A stretch of DNA of 64,000 nucleotides from Calothrix sp. NIES-2100 (GCF_002368195.1 NZ_AP018178.1:1992238-2056237); one strand, 5' to 3'; positions 26,350-35,357 are shown, numbered from the stretch's first letter. Numbers and translations: made by a program. Notes: generated by a model from the letters alone, not told the origin.

Positions 26350-26614
26350 TTGTGTCAGTAGTCAGTAGTCAGTAGGGAGTTGTAAAGATATATTGAGACT
26401 ACCACGCCACTTGCTACAACTTTCGGAACGAAAGCAAAGCAGTTGCTGCACAAAGGTACGGAGCATTAAACCAGAACAACAACAAATGACAACTGACAAC
26501 TGACAACTGACAAATAACAAATGACACGCCAAGCGCAGTAAATCATCTTAGGATAGTAGGCAATTTCCAATTCAGATCCCAAATCATCACCCAGAAACTC
26601 AATCAACTAGATTC
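26350..26614. other. Intergenic repeats
   Basis: Heptamer-type repeats (GTCAGTA near 26355-26372; GACAACT from 26481 to 26526) occupy most of the gap. The remaining ~80 bases should contain the promoter of the DUF1824 gene. No other feature is seen. Confidence 0.6.
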
Positions 26615-27031
26615 ATGTCAACTCCTAATCATCCCAATCTCACAGCTGAAGATTCCAGAAAAATTCTCAATAAATTCAACTGTCTCGATATAGCTCCCAT
26701 CCTCAAGCCCTCAGAAAAAGCTTCAGTGAGGCGGGCGTTAATTCTCATCGCCAGTCTTTCCGATTACCAAATTTTGGGTATTTGTGCTGATACAGCAGAA
26801 GCCGGAAAACTGGCGATGAAAACTTATACCCATGCTTTGGGTTATGAAGTACCGAGCAACTTACCCCACATTGAAGGGCCAGTGTATATCAAATTAAATG
26901 GCAAGAATGGTTTGTGTTATATCGATTCCTATGCGGGACATCATCGTGGTGTTTTAGTTTCTTGTCAATCTCACAATCCTGGGGGAATCAACGAAATGTA
27001 TGGACATTTACCTCTGGATTTATTTGTCTAA
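26615..27031 (+). CDS. DUF1824 family protein
   Basis: A 138-residue cyanobacterial protein whose hallmark strings match DUF1824: ILNKFNCLDIAPILKPSEK, YQILGICADTAEAG, GPVYIKLN, and the C-terminal GINEMYGHLPLDLFV. It is probably soluble and of alpha/beta fold. Its function is unknown; broad conservation in cyanobacteria and plastids-lacking relatives suggests a housekeeping role. It is 71 bases upstream of an ABC-F gene on the same strand. Confidence 0.88.
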   Translation: MSTPNHPNLTAEDSRKILNKFNCLDIAPILKPSEKASVRRALILIASLSDYQILGICADTAEAGKLAMKTYTHALGYEVPSNLPHIEGPVYIKLNGKNGLCYIDSYAGHHRGVLVSCQSHNPGGINEMYGHLPLDLFV

Positions 27032-27102
27032 AATTTGGCGGTGCTAGGTAGGGCAAATGCCTTACCTAGGAAATCAATTTGCAGAACCAATTACTAACTT
27101 TT

Positions 27103-29031
27103 ATGAGCATTATTACCCTACAATCAGTCAAGAAAGACTTTGGCATCAAAGAAATATTAAAAGATGCTAACTTTAGCTTAGATGCTACTGATAAAGTTGG
27201 TTTAATTGGTACTAACGGTTCTGGTAAATCAACTCTCTTAAAAATGATTGCTGGTCTAGAACCAGTTGATAGCGGGCAAATTTTAGTTAACTCTGGTTCC
27301 AAAGTTATCTACCTACCCCAGCAGCCAGATTTAGACGAAAATCGCACAGTTTTAGCGCAAATTTTTGCCGATAGTGGCGAACACATGGCTTTGGTGCGGG
27401 AATATGAAGAACTTTCTGATAAATTAGCTCACTATCCCGAAGATAGTCAGTTAATGTCGCGGCTTTCAGTGGTAATGCAAAAAATGGATGCAACAGGCGC
27501 TTGGGAATTAGAAACCAACGCCAAAATTATCCTGACAAAATTAGGGATTTCTGACTTTGATGCCATCATCGGTACATTATCTGGAGGTTATCGTAAGCGA
27601 ATTGCCTTAGCAACAGCTTTGCTATCAGAACCAGATGTTTTACTCATGGATGAGCCAACAAACCATCTTGATGCGCTTTCTGTGGAATGGTTGCAAAGTT
27701 ATTTAAACCGCTATCGAGGTGCATTATTTTTGATTACTCACGATCGCTACTTTTTGGATCGTGTCACCAATCGAATTATTGAAATTGACCGAGGTGACAT
27801 TTACACCTATACAGGTAACTATTCATATTACCTGGAAAAGAAAGCCTTAGCTGAAGAATCTGCCATCAGTAGTCAACGAAAACACCAAGGGGTATTACGG
27901 CGGGAATTAGAATGGCTTAAACGCGGCCCCAAAGCCCGCAGTACCAAACAAAAAGCCAGAATTGATCGCGTTCACGCCATGCGAGAAACTCAATTTAAAC
28001 AAGCTAACGGTAAAGTCGATATTTCTACAGCTAGCCGCAGAATTGGCAAAAAAGTTATTGAAATTAATAATATTTCTAAAGCCTATAATGATCGCACCTT
28101 AATTAAAGATTTTACCTACGAATTTAGTCCCGAAGACCGCATTGGCATCATTGGTGGTAACGGTGCAGGTAAATCCACATTAATGGATATGATTACCGGA
28201 CGAGAGCAGCCAGATGCCGGTAATGTAGAAATTGGTACGACAATTCATATCGGTTATTTTGACCAACATTCAGAAGAATTGCTCACAGCTTTGAACGAAA
28301 ATCAGCGCGTGATTGACTACATCAAAGAAGAAGGCGAATTTGTCCAAATAGCAGATGGGACGAAAATTACAGCTTCGCAAATGTTGGAGCGATTTTTATT
28401 TCCCGGTAATCAGCAGTATGCACCAATTCATAAACTATCCGGTGGTGAAAAACGGCGGTTATTTTTGTTGCGCATACTTATGAGCGTACCGAATGTGTTA
28501 ATTTTAGATGAACCGACCAACGATTTGGATGTGCAGACATTAGCCGTACTAGAAGATTATTTAGAAGACTTTTCCGGCTGTGTAATTGTAGTGTCCCACG
28601 ATCGCTACTTTTTAGACCGGACTATAGACACCATTTTTTCCTTTGAAGCAGGTGGAGTGCTGCGTCAATATCCCGGTAATTACTCAGTTTATCTTGACTA
28701 TAAAAAAGCCGAAGAAGCAGCACAGCAAGAAACTGTTAATAAAGAAAAGTCCAACAAGGTAGAGGTAGAAAAACCTGCATCTCAACCCAAAGATTCAGAA
28801 ACTAAACAGCGGCGCAGACTTTCAAATTGGGAAAAGAAAGAATTTGAGCAATTGGAAGGGAAAATTGCCCAGTTAGAAGCAGAGAAAGCCGAAGCAGAGA
28901 AAGCTTTATTGAATGTTCCGTCGGGAAATTATAGCCAAGTACAAAAATTGTACGACCAAGTAGAAGCGTTGAAGCAAGCGATTGATACAGCGACTGAAAG
29001 ATGGTTAGAATTAGCCGAGATGGAGTCTTAA
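27103..29031 (+). CDS. ABC-F family ATPase (translation factor, Uup/EttA-like)
   Basis: About 642 residues from the ATG at 27103 (MSIITLQSVKKDFG); a TTG 24 bases upstream also lies in frame. Two ABC ATPase domains occur without membrane helices: Walker A GTNGSGKST and GGNGAGKST, signatures LSGGYRKRIALA and LSGGEKRRLFLL, Walker B VLLMDEPTNHLD and VLILDEPTNDLD. A charged linker (~235-300, RRELEWLKRGPKARSTKQKA) is the ribosomal P-site tRNA interaction motif; a C-terminal coiled coil (~560-640) is Uup-like. ABC-F proteins act on stalled ribosomes. The stop overlaps the convergent methyltransferase by 4 bp. Confidence 0.93.
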   Translation: MSIITLQSVKKDFGIKEILKDANFSLDATDKVGLIGTNGSGKSTLLKMIAGLEPVDSGQILVNSGSKVIYLPQQPDLDENRTVLAQIFADSGEHMALVREYEELSDKLAHYPEDSQLMSRLSVVMQKMDATGAWELETNAKIILTKLGISDFDAIIGTLSGGYRKRIALATALLSEPDVLLMDEPTNHLDALSVEWLQSYLNRYRGALFLITHDRYFLDRVTNRIIEIDRGDIYTYTGNYSYYLEKKALAEESAISSQRKHQGVLRRELEWLKRGPKARSTKQKARIDRVHAMRETQFKQANGKVDISTASRRIGKKVIEINNISKAYNDRTLIKDFTYEFSPEDRIGIIGGNGAGKSTLMDMITGREQPDAGNVEIGTTIHIGYFDQHSEELLTALNENQRVIDYIKEEGEFVQIADGTKITASQMLERFLFPGNQQYAPIHKLSGGEKRRLFLLRILMSVPNVLILDEPTNDLDVQTLAVLEDYLEDFSGCVIVVSHDRYFLDRTIDTIFSFEAGGVLRQYPGNYSVYLDYKKAEEAAQQETVNKEKSNKVEVEKPASQPKDSETKQRRRLSNWEKKEFEQLEGKIAQLEAEKAEAEKALLNVPSGNYSQVQKLYDQVEALKQAIDTATERWLELAEMES

Positions 29032-29969
29032 AATAGTTTTAACTGAAGGTGAGGCAGGTAATTTGTAATGTTTCTAGACTGGTCTTGAATATATTCTAGG
29101 ATACAACAAGCAACATATTCAGCCAGTTTCACAGGAACAGCATTACCAATCATTTGTTCTAGTTCTGATTTATTTCCTTGAAAATGAAACGTTTTTGGGA
29201 ATGTTTGAATGTAACTGCGCTCAATTGTAGTTAGAGGGCGCAAGTATTCGTTAATATCACATACATCCCCTTCGTGCTTTTGATATGTTTTGGGAATGGG
29301 ACGATTCACACCCCGAATTGTGGGACTAGGTTCGTAGATGCTGAAAATAGCCCTTCTTTTATAGCTTCTAGGATGGCGATAAAAATACTCAACACCTAAA
29401 TCATTACCTAAATAATCAAAAACTGTCATTGGTTTAGGTGACTGATTTTTATGCAAATAATTAGTTAAAGCATCATCTTTTCCATAAAGTTCACCAATTA
29501 AAAAGTACCGCTTTCTGGCTTGGGGAACTCCACAATAACTTGCATTCAAAACTGTGGAACTTAAACCATATCCACTTTTTTTAAATATTTCTAAGACAGA
29601 CTTTAAAGCTTGACTTTTGGCGATTCTGGCAACATTTTCCATCACAAACCAATTCGGCTTGACAACAGAAATGATCTTCGCAAAATTCACAGTTAAATCT
29701 GCCCTACCAAGACTTTCATCTCTTTTACCAGCACTGGAAAAATCTTGGCATGGAGGGCCGCCAATAATTATTTCTGGTTGCAAACTCCCAATGAATGTAG
29801 ATACTTCATCGGCTGATAAGTCTTGTTCATATATAGGATGTGAAAAATTTTTTCGATAAACTGCAACCGCAGGTAACCAGCAATCAAAAGCAGCAACTAT
29901 CTCAAATCCAGCATTTTGAAATCCCAGTGATAATCCCCCACAACCAGCAAATAAATCTACTGTTATCAT
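29028..29969 (-). CDS. Orphan C5-cytosine DNA methyltransferase
   Basis: A 313-residue enzyme with all catalytic motifs: I (DLFAGCGGLSLGF, 5-17), IV with the catalytic Cys74 (GGPPCQDFSSAG), VI (Glu111 in FVMENVARI), VIII (QARKRYFLIG), and X (QMIGNAVPVKLAEYVA). The target-recognition region (~165-260) is short. No restriction endonuclease gene lies nearby, so it is a solitary host methyltransferase. Its target cannot be read from sequence; solitary m5C enzymes of Nostocales target GGCC, CGATCG or RCCGGY. It may protect against or conflict with the McrBC module 12 kb away. Confidence 0.92.
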   Translation of the reverse strand: MITVDLFAGCGGLSLGFQNAGFEIVAAFDCWLPAVAVYRKNFSHPIYEQDLSADEVSTFIGSLQPEIIIGGPPCQDFSSAGKRDESLGRADLTVNFAKIISVVKPNWFVMENVARIAKSQALKSVLEIFKKSGYGLSSTVLNASYCGVPQARKRYFLIGELYGKDDALTNYLHKNQSPKPMTVFDYLGNDLGVEYFYRHPRSYKRRAIFSIYEPSPTIRGVNRPIPKTYQKHEGDVCDINEYLRPLTTIERSYIQTFPKTFHFQGNKSELEQMIGNAVPVKLAEYVACCILEYIQDQSRNITNYLPHLQLKLF

Positions 29970-30100
29970 TACTAAAAAATCAATCTTAGAGTTGTTAATA
30001 TACTAATCAAACAGACCCGTTTGTAAAGTGCGATGTCTTCTCTACGAGACGCTACGCGTAGCTTGCTTCCCGTAGGGTACGACAAGCCACTTTGTGTCTA

Positions 30101-30163
30101 CGCTTGATGCTGAATAATTCCCGAAACTGCGATCGCAAGAAAGAGAAAACTAGCAGGGCGATC
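30101..30163. repeat. Direct repeat flanking the GNAT/DUF1778 pair (left copy)
   Basis: The segment (CGCTTGATGCTGAATAATTC..., including ACTGCGATCGC and GAGAAAACTAGCAGGGCGATC) recurs at 31064-31126 in the same orientation with ~80-85% identity by eye. The two copies bracket the toxin-antitoxin operon, separated by 963 bp. It may mark the target or edges of a transposed cassette. Confidence 0.65.
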
Positions 30164-30187
30164 AATCGTACTCATATTTTGTTGTGA

Positions 30188-30682
30188 TTACAGTATTTGC
30201 TGAATTACTGACAATGGCAAAAATAGTTCCAAAGACGCATCTTCCAGACTTACGAAACCATAGCGAGAGTAGAAAGTCTTTGCACTTTCATCTTTTGCAT
30301 CAACAAATAGACCAATCCCTCCCGCATTGTCTGCAACAATTAAAGCACGCTGCATTGCCTCAATCATCAAAACTTCTCCAATTCCTTGTCGCTGATAGGC
30401 TCGATCAACTGCTAATCTTGCCAGTTTTACTCCAGGAACTTTAGATGGGTATTTCTTGAGGAATTTCGCTGGAAATTTTTCTACACGCACTTCACACAAT
30501 GTCAATGTGAAGAAACCAATTATGATTTCTGGCTGTTCTGTATTAACTAGGACAAAAGTACGGGAAATACCTTTTTGGATATGCTGTCTTGCTGTTTGTT
30601 TAAGGAATTGATTTAGTGCTTCATTACCACAGTCAAAGCAATCTCGATCATGCTGCTTACTCAGCAATTCAATGGTTCTCAC
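30188..30682 (-). CDS. GNAT-family toxin (TacT-like acetyltransferase)
   Basis: A 164-residue GNAT: N-terminal FDCGNEALNQFLKQTARQH, the acetyl-CoA loop YQRQGIGEVL (Q-x-x-G-x-G/A), and the C-terminal RYGFVSLEDASLELFLPL. TacT/AtaT toxins of this group acetylate aminoacyl groups on charged tRNA and are neutralised by a ribbon-helix-helix DUF1778 antitoxin. The gene follows its antitoxin with a 14-bp overlap (30669-30682), the normal arrangement. The conserved catalytic tyrosine region SAKTFYSRYGFV is intact. Confidence 0.92.
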   Translation of the reverse strand: MRTIELLSKQHDRDCFDCGNEALNQFLKQTARQHIQKGISRTFVLVNTEQPEIIIGFFTLTLCEVRVEKFPAKFLKKYPSKVPGVKLARLAVDRAYQRQGIGEVLMIEAMQRALIVADNAGGIGLFVDAKDESAKTFYSRYGFVSLEDASLELFLPLSVIQQIL

Positions 30683-30956
30683 TAAAAAATCCCTTGTGCT
30701 TTTTCAAGGCTGCTTTTAACTTTGCATTCGGTAAAGGAGGATTCTCAATCAGGCTAAATACTGTATCAGCATCAGTTTGTGTCAAAATAATCACTCGTTC
30801 ATCTTCTATCAATTTTTTTGCTTCTTTTAACGCTGCCTGAATCATAAACTGATTCAAGGTCGCACCAGATAATTCTGCCGCTTTTTGGAGAGTTTCTTGA
30901 ATACTCACAGGAATCCTGGCTGTGATCCGAACTGTATTTTCGTGTGTATTAGACAT
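30669..30956 (-). CDS. DUF1778 ribbon-helix-helix antitoxin
   Basis: A 95-residue protein with an N-terminal RHH DNA-binding strand VRITARIPVSIQETLQKAAE and Gly-x-Asn loop SGATLNQFMIQAA, then a C-terminal toxin-neutralising tail containing the typical NPPLPNAKLKAALKKHKGF. It binds the operator of its own operon. Upstream (30991-31008) is a small inverted repeat GGTGTCATTTTGGCACC, a candidate operator. Pairs with the GNAT gene downstream. Confidence 0.94.
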   Translation of the reverse strand: MSNTHENTVRITARIPVSIQETLQKAAELSGATLNQFMIQAALKEAKKLIEDERVIILTQTDADTVFSLIENPPLPNAKLKAALKKHKGFFSENH

Positions 30957-30987
30957 GGAGAATTAAACCTCATGTTCTCTTAATTAT

Positions 30988-31010
30988 AACTCCGTGGTGT
31001 CATTTTGGCA
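30988..31010. promoter_or_regulatory. Possible RHH operator palindrome
   Basis: The inverted repeat GGTGTCATTTTGGCACC lies ~35-50 bases upstream of the antitoxin ATG, where TacA-type repressors usually bind their own promoter. It is imperfect (GGTG/CACC with mismatches) and unproven. Confidence 0.35.
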
Positions 31011-31063
31011 CCGTAGATCCTGGTCTATTCAAGCCATCCTCAATGGGAGCAAATCCGGTGATC

Positions 31064-31126
31064 GCTTGATACTCAATAACTCCTGAAACTGCGATCGCTT
31101 GAAAGAGAAAACTAGCAGGGCGATCG
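31064..31126. repeat. Direct repeat flanking the GNAT/DUF1778 pair (right copy)
   Basis: Matches the left copy at 30101-30163 (shared core AACTGCGATCGC, GAAAGAGAAAACTAGCAGGGCGATC). It also lies immediately upstream of the mazEF pair, so the copies separate the two toxin systems. Confidence 0.65.
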
Positions 31127-31215
31127 CTTCTTGTTTTCTGTCTCACGAGGTTAGCATCAAAGTACCAACAATCGGCGGTATACTCAATGTATAAACACGC
31201 TTATGGTAATTTTCA

Positions 31216-31461
31216 ATGATGGTCACCCAAAAAATCAGCACATGGGGTAACTCTCTGGGAATCAGGCTCCCGCAAATTATTATTCAGCAGATTGGATTAA
31301 AACCAGGAGACTTAGTTGCCATTTCCACCGAGGGAAATAAGATTATTCTATCTCCGGCAAGACCCAAGTATACTCTGGATGAACTGCTCAAAGATATCAC
31401 CCCAGATATGCAGCATGATGAGGTGGATTGGGGCGAACCTGTGGGAGAAGAGACTTGGTAA
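31216..31461 (+). CDS. mazE: MazE-like AbrB-fold antitoxin
   Basis: An 81-residue swapped-hairpin AbrB protein (TQKISTWGNSLGIRLPQIII, KPGDLVAISTEGNKIILSP) with a C-terminal acidic toxin-binding tail (DELLKDITPDMQHDEVDW). It has two possible starts (ATG 31216 or 31219). Its stop overlaps the TTG start of mazF. It represses its own promoter and inhibits MazF. Confidence 0.93.
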   Translation: MMVTQKISTWGNSLGIRLPQIIIQQIGLKPGDLVAISTEGNKIILSPARPKYTLDELLKDITPDMQHDEVDWGEPVGEETW

Positions 31462-31799
31462 AAATCGATGGGCGCGTCCCCGACCGTGGTGACATTATCC
31501 AATTGGAACTCAATCCCCGTACAGAGAGTGAGCAAGCAGGCTATCGTCCCGTTATGATTATTTCGCCATTAGCATATAATCAAATATCAAATATTGTGCT
31601 AGTTTGTCCCATAACTAGCCGCAAAAAGGGATGGCCTTTTGAAGTAGAATTACCAGCCGAAATGCAGACTTACGGCGTAATATTAGTAGATCAGATTAGA
31701 GCCGTTGACTGTATAGCTAGAAAAGCTGTTTTTGTGGAAAAAGCGCCCACTGAGTTGATTGATGAAGTTATCGCCAGATTAGAGCCGCTTCTCACCTGA
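31455..31799 (+). CDS. mazF: MazF/PemK-type endoribonuclease toxin
   Basis: I place the start at TTG 31455, preceded by GGGAGAAG and overlapping the antitoxin stop, giving ~114 residues (MVKIDGRVPDRGDIIQLEL). The MazF fold is shown by GDIIQLELNPR, YRPVMIISP (conserved RP/ALV strand), VCPITSRKKGWPFEVEL and VILVDQIRAVD. It cleaves RNA at short specific motifs, inhibiting translation. A longer TTG start at 31428 is possible but less likely. Organised as a typical mazEF operon. Confidence 0.92.
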   Translation: MVKIDGRVPDRGDIIQLELNPRTESEQAGYRPVMIISPLAYNQISNIVLVCPITSRKKGWPFEVELPAEMQTYGVILVDQIRAVDCIARKAVFVEKAPTELIDEVIARLEPLLT

Positions 31800-31963
31800 C
31801 AGTTGTGCGCTTCTCTTTCTTGCGATCGCTCAATTATAGCTGTAACTATCACCCCCCATCCTCTAAAAAAAGGGTGGACTACATACCATCATTTTAGTTT
31901 TTAATATAAAGTTATTAACTTTACTCTATATTTGACTGCGGACTCATCAAAATTAATAAAATT

Positions 31964-32461
31964 ATGCTCAATCTGCCAACTCCAGAGTTACGCGATCGCG
32001 CTATTCATTTCTTAGAACAAACTCCACGACAACGGCTGCAAATTCTCCAGCAATTAGGTATAGCTCGGTATAATTTTTTAACTCAACTCCGTCTTAGTGA
32101 AGCGAATATACACTGTATAATCCGGTTTTTCAACAATCCCAGTCAGCTAAAGTTTCCTAATTTGAGCGGTGCAGATTTATCTGGTTTAAATTTAGACGCA
32201 GTAAATTTGATTCGCGGTAATTTATCAGGTGCAAACTTACAAGGTAGCAGTTTAGTTAATGCAGACCTGTTATTTGCTAATTTTACCAGAGCCGATTTGC
32301 AAAATGCAGATTTAAGCGGTGCAACTTTAAATGAGACGATTTGGTTAGGTGCTTCCGTAGATAATTGTCAGTTGGGTAATTGTATAGGTTTATCTCATCA
32401 ACAACGTAAAGATTTACAACTGCGTGGTGCTATGTTTAGCACTTCAGCAGATGATAATTAA
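31964..32461 (+). CDS. Pentapeptide-repeat protein
   Basis: A 165-residue protein with a helical N-terminal half (LRDRAIHFLEQTPRQRLQILQQLG) and a right-handed quadrilateral beta-helix of A(D/N)LXX repeats from ~70 to ~140 (LSGADLSGLNLDAVNLIRG, NLSGANLQGSSLVNADLLFAN). Cyanobacteria have dozens of such proteins, mostly of unknown role. It ends 13 bases before purT on the same strand and is probably co-transcribed. Confidence 0.9.
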   Translation: MLNLPTPELRDRAIHFLEQTPRQRLQILQQLGIARYNFLTQLRLSEANIHCIIRFFNNPSQLKFPNLSGADLSGLNLDAVNLIRGNLSGANLQGSSLVNADLLFANFTRADLQNADLSGATLNETIWLGASVDNCQLGNCIGLSHQQRKDLQLRGAMFSTSADDN

Positions 32462-32473
32462 ACGCCAAATCAT

Positions 32474-33655
32474 ATGAGATTGATGAATAATTCGATTAAA
32501 TTACCTAAAAAATTAATGCTCTTGGGTGCGGGAGAATTAGGCAAGGAGTTTGTCATTGCTGCTCAACGCCTGGGTAATTATGTAATTGCCGTTGATCGTT
32601 ATGCCAATGCGCCGGCGATGCAAGTTGCTGATTGCTCGGAAGTGATTTCTATGCTCAGTGCTGATGATTTAGAAAGGATAGTGAGCAGACATCAGCCAGA
32701 TTTAATTATACCAGAAATTGAAGCGATCAGAACCGAAAAACTGTTGGAATTTGAGCAACGGGGAATAACAGTCATCCCTACTGCGGCGGCTACTAACTAC
32801 ACAATGAATCGTGACAGAATTCGGGACTTAGCCAATCAGGAATTAGCGATCAGAACAGCTAGATATGGTTATGCAAATTCTCTAGAGGAGTTGATAGTAG
32901 CTGCTGATTTAATTGGGTTTCCTAATGTACTGAAACCAGTGATGTCATCCTCTGGAAAAGGTCAGTCTGTAATCCGGAATAAGGATGAAGTTGAGCAGGC
33001 TTGGAATTATGCGATCGCTAATTCTCGTGGTGATACCCAAAAGGTAATTGTTGAAGAATTTATTGACTTTGAAATTGAGATTACCTTACTCACAATTAAA
33101 CAGTGGAACGCACCAACAATTTTCTGTCCTCCTATCGGTCATCGTCAAGAAAGAGGCGATTATCAAGAATCTTGGCAACCAGCAGGTATTTCTGAAGCCA
33201 AAATCTTAAAATCTCAAGAAATTGCCAAAAAAGTCACCGATGCTTTGGGAGGTGCGGGAATTTTTGGTGTTGAGTTTTTCATTACCAACAATGAAGTAAT
33301 TTTTTCCGAACTTTCTCCCAGACCACATGATACAGGGATGGTGACCTTAATCTCCCAAAATCTCAATGAATTTGAACTACATTTAAGAGCAGTTTTAGGC
33401 TTACCTATTCCTAATATAGAACAATTCGCTCCATCAGCTAGTGCGGTAATTTTAGCTTCAGAAAAATCAGATTCAATTGCTTTTACTGGTGTAGCAGATG
33501 CTTTATCAGAAAAAGATATAGATATCCGGTTATTTGGTAAACCAAGTTCCCATCCTTATCGGCGCATGGGGGTAGCTTTGGCTAAAGGTGCGAATGTCCA
33601 AGAAGCACGAGAAAAAGCCACGAGAGCAGCCAGTAAAATTAAATTAGTTTCCTGA
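32474..33655 (+). CDS. purT: Formate-dependent GAR formyltransferase (PurT)
   Basis: A 393-residue ATP-grasp enzyme of purine synthesis: N-terminal LGAGELGKEFVIAAQRLG, ATP-grasp KPVMSSSGKGQSVI and EEFIDFEIEITLLT, and C-terminal SPRPHDTGMVTLIS. It converts 5'-phosphoribosylglycinamide to the formyl form using formate and ATP. Length matches PurT (~390). The start may be Met4 (MNNSIKLPKK). The start of the gene is 13 bases after the pentapeptide gene. Confidence 0.96.
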   Translation: MRLMNNSIKLPKKLMLLGAGELGKEFVIAAQRLGNYVIAVDRYANAPAMQVADCSEVISMLSADDLERIVSRHQPDLIIPEIEAIRTEKLLEFEQRGITVIPTAAATNYTMNRDRIRDLANQELAIRTARYGYANSLEELIVAADLIGFPNVLKPVMSSSGKGQSVIRNKDEVEQAWNYAIANSRGDTQKVIVEEFIDFEIEITLLTIKQWNAPTIFCPPIGHRQERGDYQESWQPAGISEAKILKSQEIAKKVTDALGGAGIFGVEFFITNNEVIFSELSPRPHDTGMVTLISQNLNEFELHLRAVLGLPIPNIEQFAPSASAVILASEKSDSIAFTGVADALSEKDIDIRLFGKPSSHPYRRMGVALAKGANVQEAREKATRAASKIKLVS

Positions 33656-33684
33656 ATTTCTCTCTTGAATAAGGGGGGGATATA

Positions 33685-33738
33685 AGGAGGACAAGGAGGA
33701 CAAATGACTAATGACCAATGACAACTGACAACTGACTT
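33685..33738. repeat. Heptanucleotide tandem repeats
   Basis: GGAGGACA units pass into CAAATGACTAATGACCAATGACAACTGACAAC. It sits between the convergent purT and zinc-ribbon genes and encodes nothing. Confidence 0.85.
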
Positions 33739-34108
33739 AAGATGTTGAAAGTGCAATAAGTAAACAGATGAATAATAAAAATAGTAGCAACAGCAACGCC
33801 TGATTGCGTTTAATCCAATTTGTCACAGTTACACCAAAGCTTTGATTATCAAGCTGCGGTTGTGACTGTAATTTACTCTCTGCAATATTTTGGTAAAGGG
33901 TGCAATCTTTGGCGTAGGGACGTTGAGGAAAATTGCAAGTGTCGTCAGCGTGATAGGTGCAACTATCACATAGATACTCGTCGCCAATAGCACGGTGCAA
34001 TGGAATACCAGGATGACCGTAAGCTTTAAGAGTTATGCGACAATAAGGACAATTAATAGCCTGATTATCTATAGCTTGATGACAGCGGGGACAAGATACA
34101 GTAGGCAC
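33737..34108 (-). CDS. Tail-anchored zinc-ribbon protein
   Basis: A 123-residue protein: N-terminal double-CxxC ribbon (PTVSCPRCHQ, NCPYCRI), a second cysteine cluster (YLCDSCTYHADDTCNFP) and a C-terminal membrane helix (QALLLLLFLLFICLLIAL) ending in the cytosolic or lumenal tail. The topology implies a metal-binding domain facing the cytoplasm on a membrane. Function unknown; zinc or iron-sulfur binding is inferred from the cysteines. It is convergent with purT. Confidence 0.8.
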   Translation of the reverse strand: MPTVSCPRCHQAIDNQAINCPYCRITLKAYGHPGIPLHRAIGDEYLCDSCTYHADDTCNFPQRPYAKDCTLYQNIAESKLQSQPQLDNQSFGVTVTNWIKRNQALLLLLFLLFICLLIALSTS

Positions 34109-34148
34109 AACTTCAGCATCAATAAGTAAACATTTTGATTGTAGCTAA

Positions 34149-34180
34149 TTAGTCATTAGTCATTAGTCATTAGTCATTTG
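34149..34180. repeat. Heptanucleotide tandem repeat (TTAGTCA)n
   Basis: Four units of ATTAGTC. The following ~130 bases before the next gene are C/T-rich repeats (CCCTAGCCCCTAGTCCCTA) without a gene. Confidence 0.85.
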
Positions 34181-34329
34181 TTCTTTGCACTTTGTTATTC
34201 TCCCCGTCAGAGCGTCCCTGTGTCTGTTTGTCTCCCTCATCCCTAGCCCCTAGTCCCTAATTCCATTTCTCCGGATAAGTCAAGATAAAACTGAAGAAGA
34301 CTTTATAATGAGTCTCCTTGTTAAAATTT

Positions 34330-34653
34330 ATGGAAATGCCCCAACGCGTATCAATTCGCTACAAAGATGCGTCCTATAATACTAACGAGATCCGCTTGAA
34401 AACTTTTAGGTTAGCTTTTCAATTGTGGGAAGAAGAAACCAAACCGAGAAAAACCGAGTTGTATGAGTTTATCTCGTCTTGCTTGAAACAAATTGAACGC
34501 CAAGATCGTTTTATGATTTCTCTATTATTCCTGGAATTATCAGACCTGATCCGTGATTCTGCTTTAGAAAGAGGAATGAAAGAGGTTTTAATTAAAACAT
34601 CTTTTAGAGAGTTTGCTTGCGCATTAACAGACTTTGAAGATAAGTCTAAATAG
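34330..34653 (+). CDS. Hypothetical protein
   Basis: From the ATG at 34330 the protein has 107 residues (MEMPQRVSIRYKDASYN). It is mostly helical and charged (FQLWEEETKPRKTELYEFI; KEVLIKTSFREFACAL). No motif, membrane segment or signal peptide is recognisable. A TTG-started version adds four residues. AT-rich; alone on the plus strand. Confidence 0.6.
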   Translation: MEMPQRVSIRYKDASYNTNEIRLKTFRLAFQLWEEETKPRKTELYEFISSCLKQIERQDRFMISLLFLELSDLIRDSALERGMKEVLIKTSFREFACALTDFEDKSK

Positions 34654-34877
34654 AATGAAAGTTTTTCTATTTGGTAAACTACATAAGCAAGGTTTGAAAG
34701 CTAGTACAAAAAGGCAAAAGTCAAAATAAAGAATGCTGAAAGTGGAAAAATTGGTCTTAATTATGAGTCTTGTTGTATAAAAAGGTTTCGCAATCTCATC
34801 GCTACCTTGAGCGTTGATTATAGTTATAAACCGCATATCTGATGTGCGTATATTGACTATACATGCAAAAACTAAGA

Positions 34878-35357
34878 TTAGCGATCGCTCTCTTTTTGGG
34901 GACAGTTAACAAAATCGCATTGCTCCTGATCGTTTTTATGGGAGCCATTCTTTTCTTTTTTCAGACTTTCTTCTAAAGCTTGAATTTGTTCGCGACGGGC
35001 TTCCAATTCTAAAGAACGACGGGCTAAATCTTGATTTTGCAATGTTAAAGCTTGTCTCCAATGTTCTGCTCTTTCGGCTTCCTGTTGTAAAAAATCTGGG
35101 GTTATACCAATAGACAGGTAGGCTTGTACTAAATGTAATACCCAATTGGTGGCTTCTTCTAATCTTTCTATGTCCCCTGTTGGGGAAAGTTCGACTAACA
35201 CCAGTAATTTTTCGCTCATGGTGTTACCTCTTCCTAAAAGAATTACCGCCTCTTCTGGGATCAGCGCCCAAAGATTGTCGGCTTCTTGACGTGCCAACAA
35301 GCGCAACTGATACTGTTCTAAAAATTCGTTTTTATTTACCTGGGCTAGATATCGCAT
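34878..35357 (-). CDS. Coiled-coil protein, intact copy of a tandem duplicate
   Basis: From the ATG at 35357 (MRYLAQVNKNEFLEQYQL) it has 159 residues; a TTG start would add eight (MNGSKVTL). An N-terminal alpha/beta region (ARQEADNLWALIPEEAVILLGRGN) precedes a coiled coil (DLARRSLELEARREQIQALEESLKKEK) and a Lys/Gln tail with two cysteines. Its family in cyanobacteria is of unknown function. It is 97% identical over 131 residues to the truncated copy at 35448-35843 just upstream, with three amino-acid changes, so the duplication is recent. Confidence 0.8.
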   Translation of the reverse strand: MRYLAQVNKNEFLEQYQLRLLARQEADNLWALIPEEAVILLGRGNTMSEKLLVLVELSPTGDIERLEEATNWVLHLVQAYLSIGITPDFLQQEAERAEHWRQALTLQNQDLARRSLELEARREQIQALEESLKKEKNGSHKNDQEQCDFVNCPQKESDR

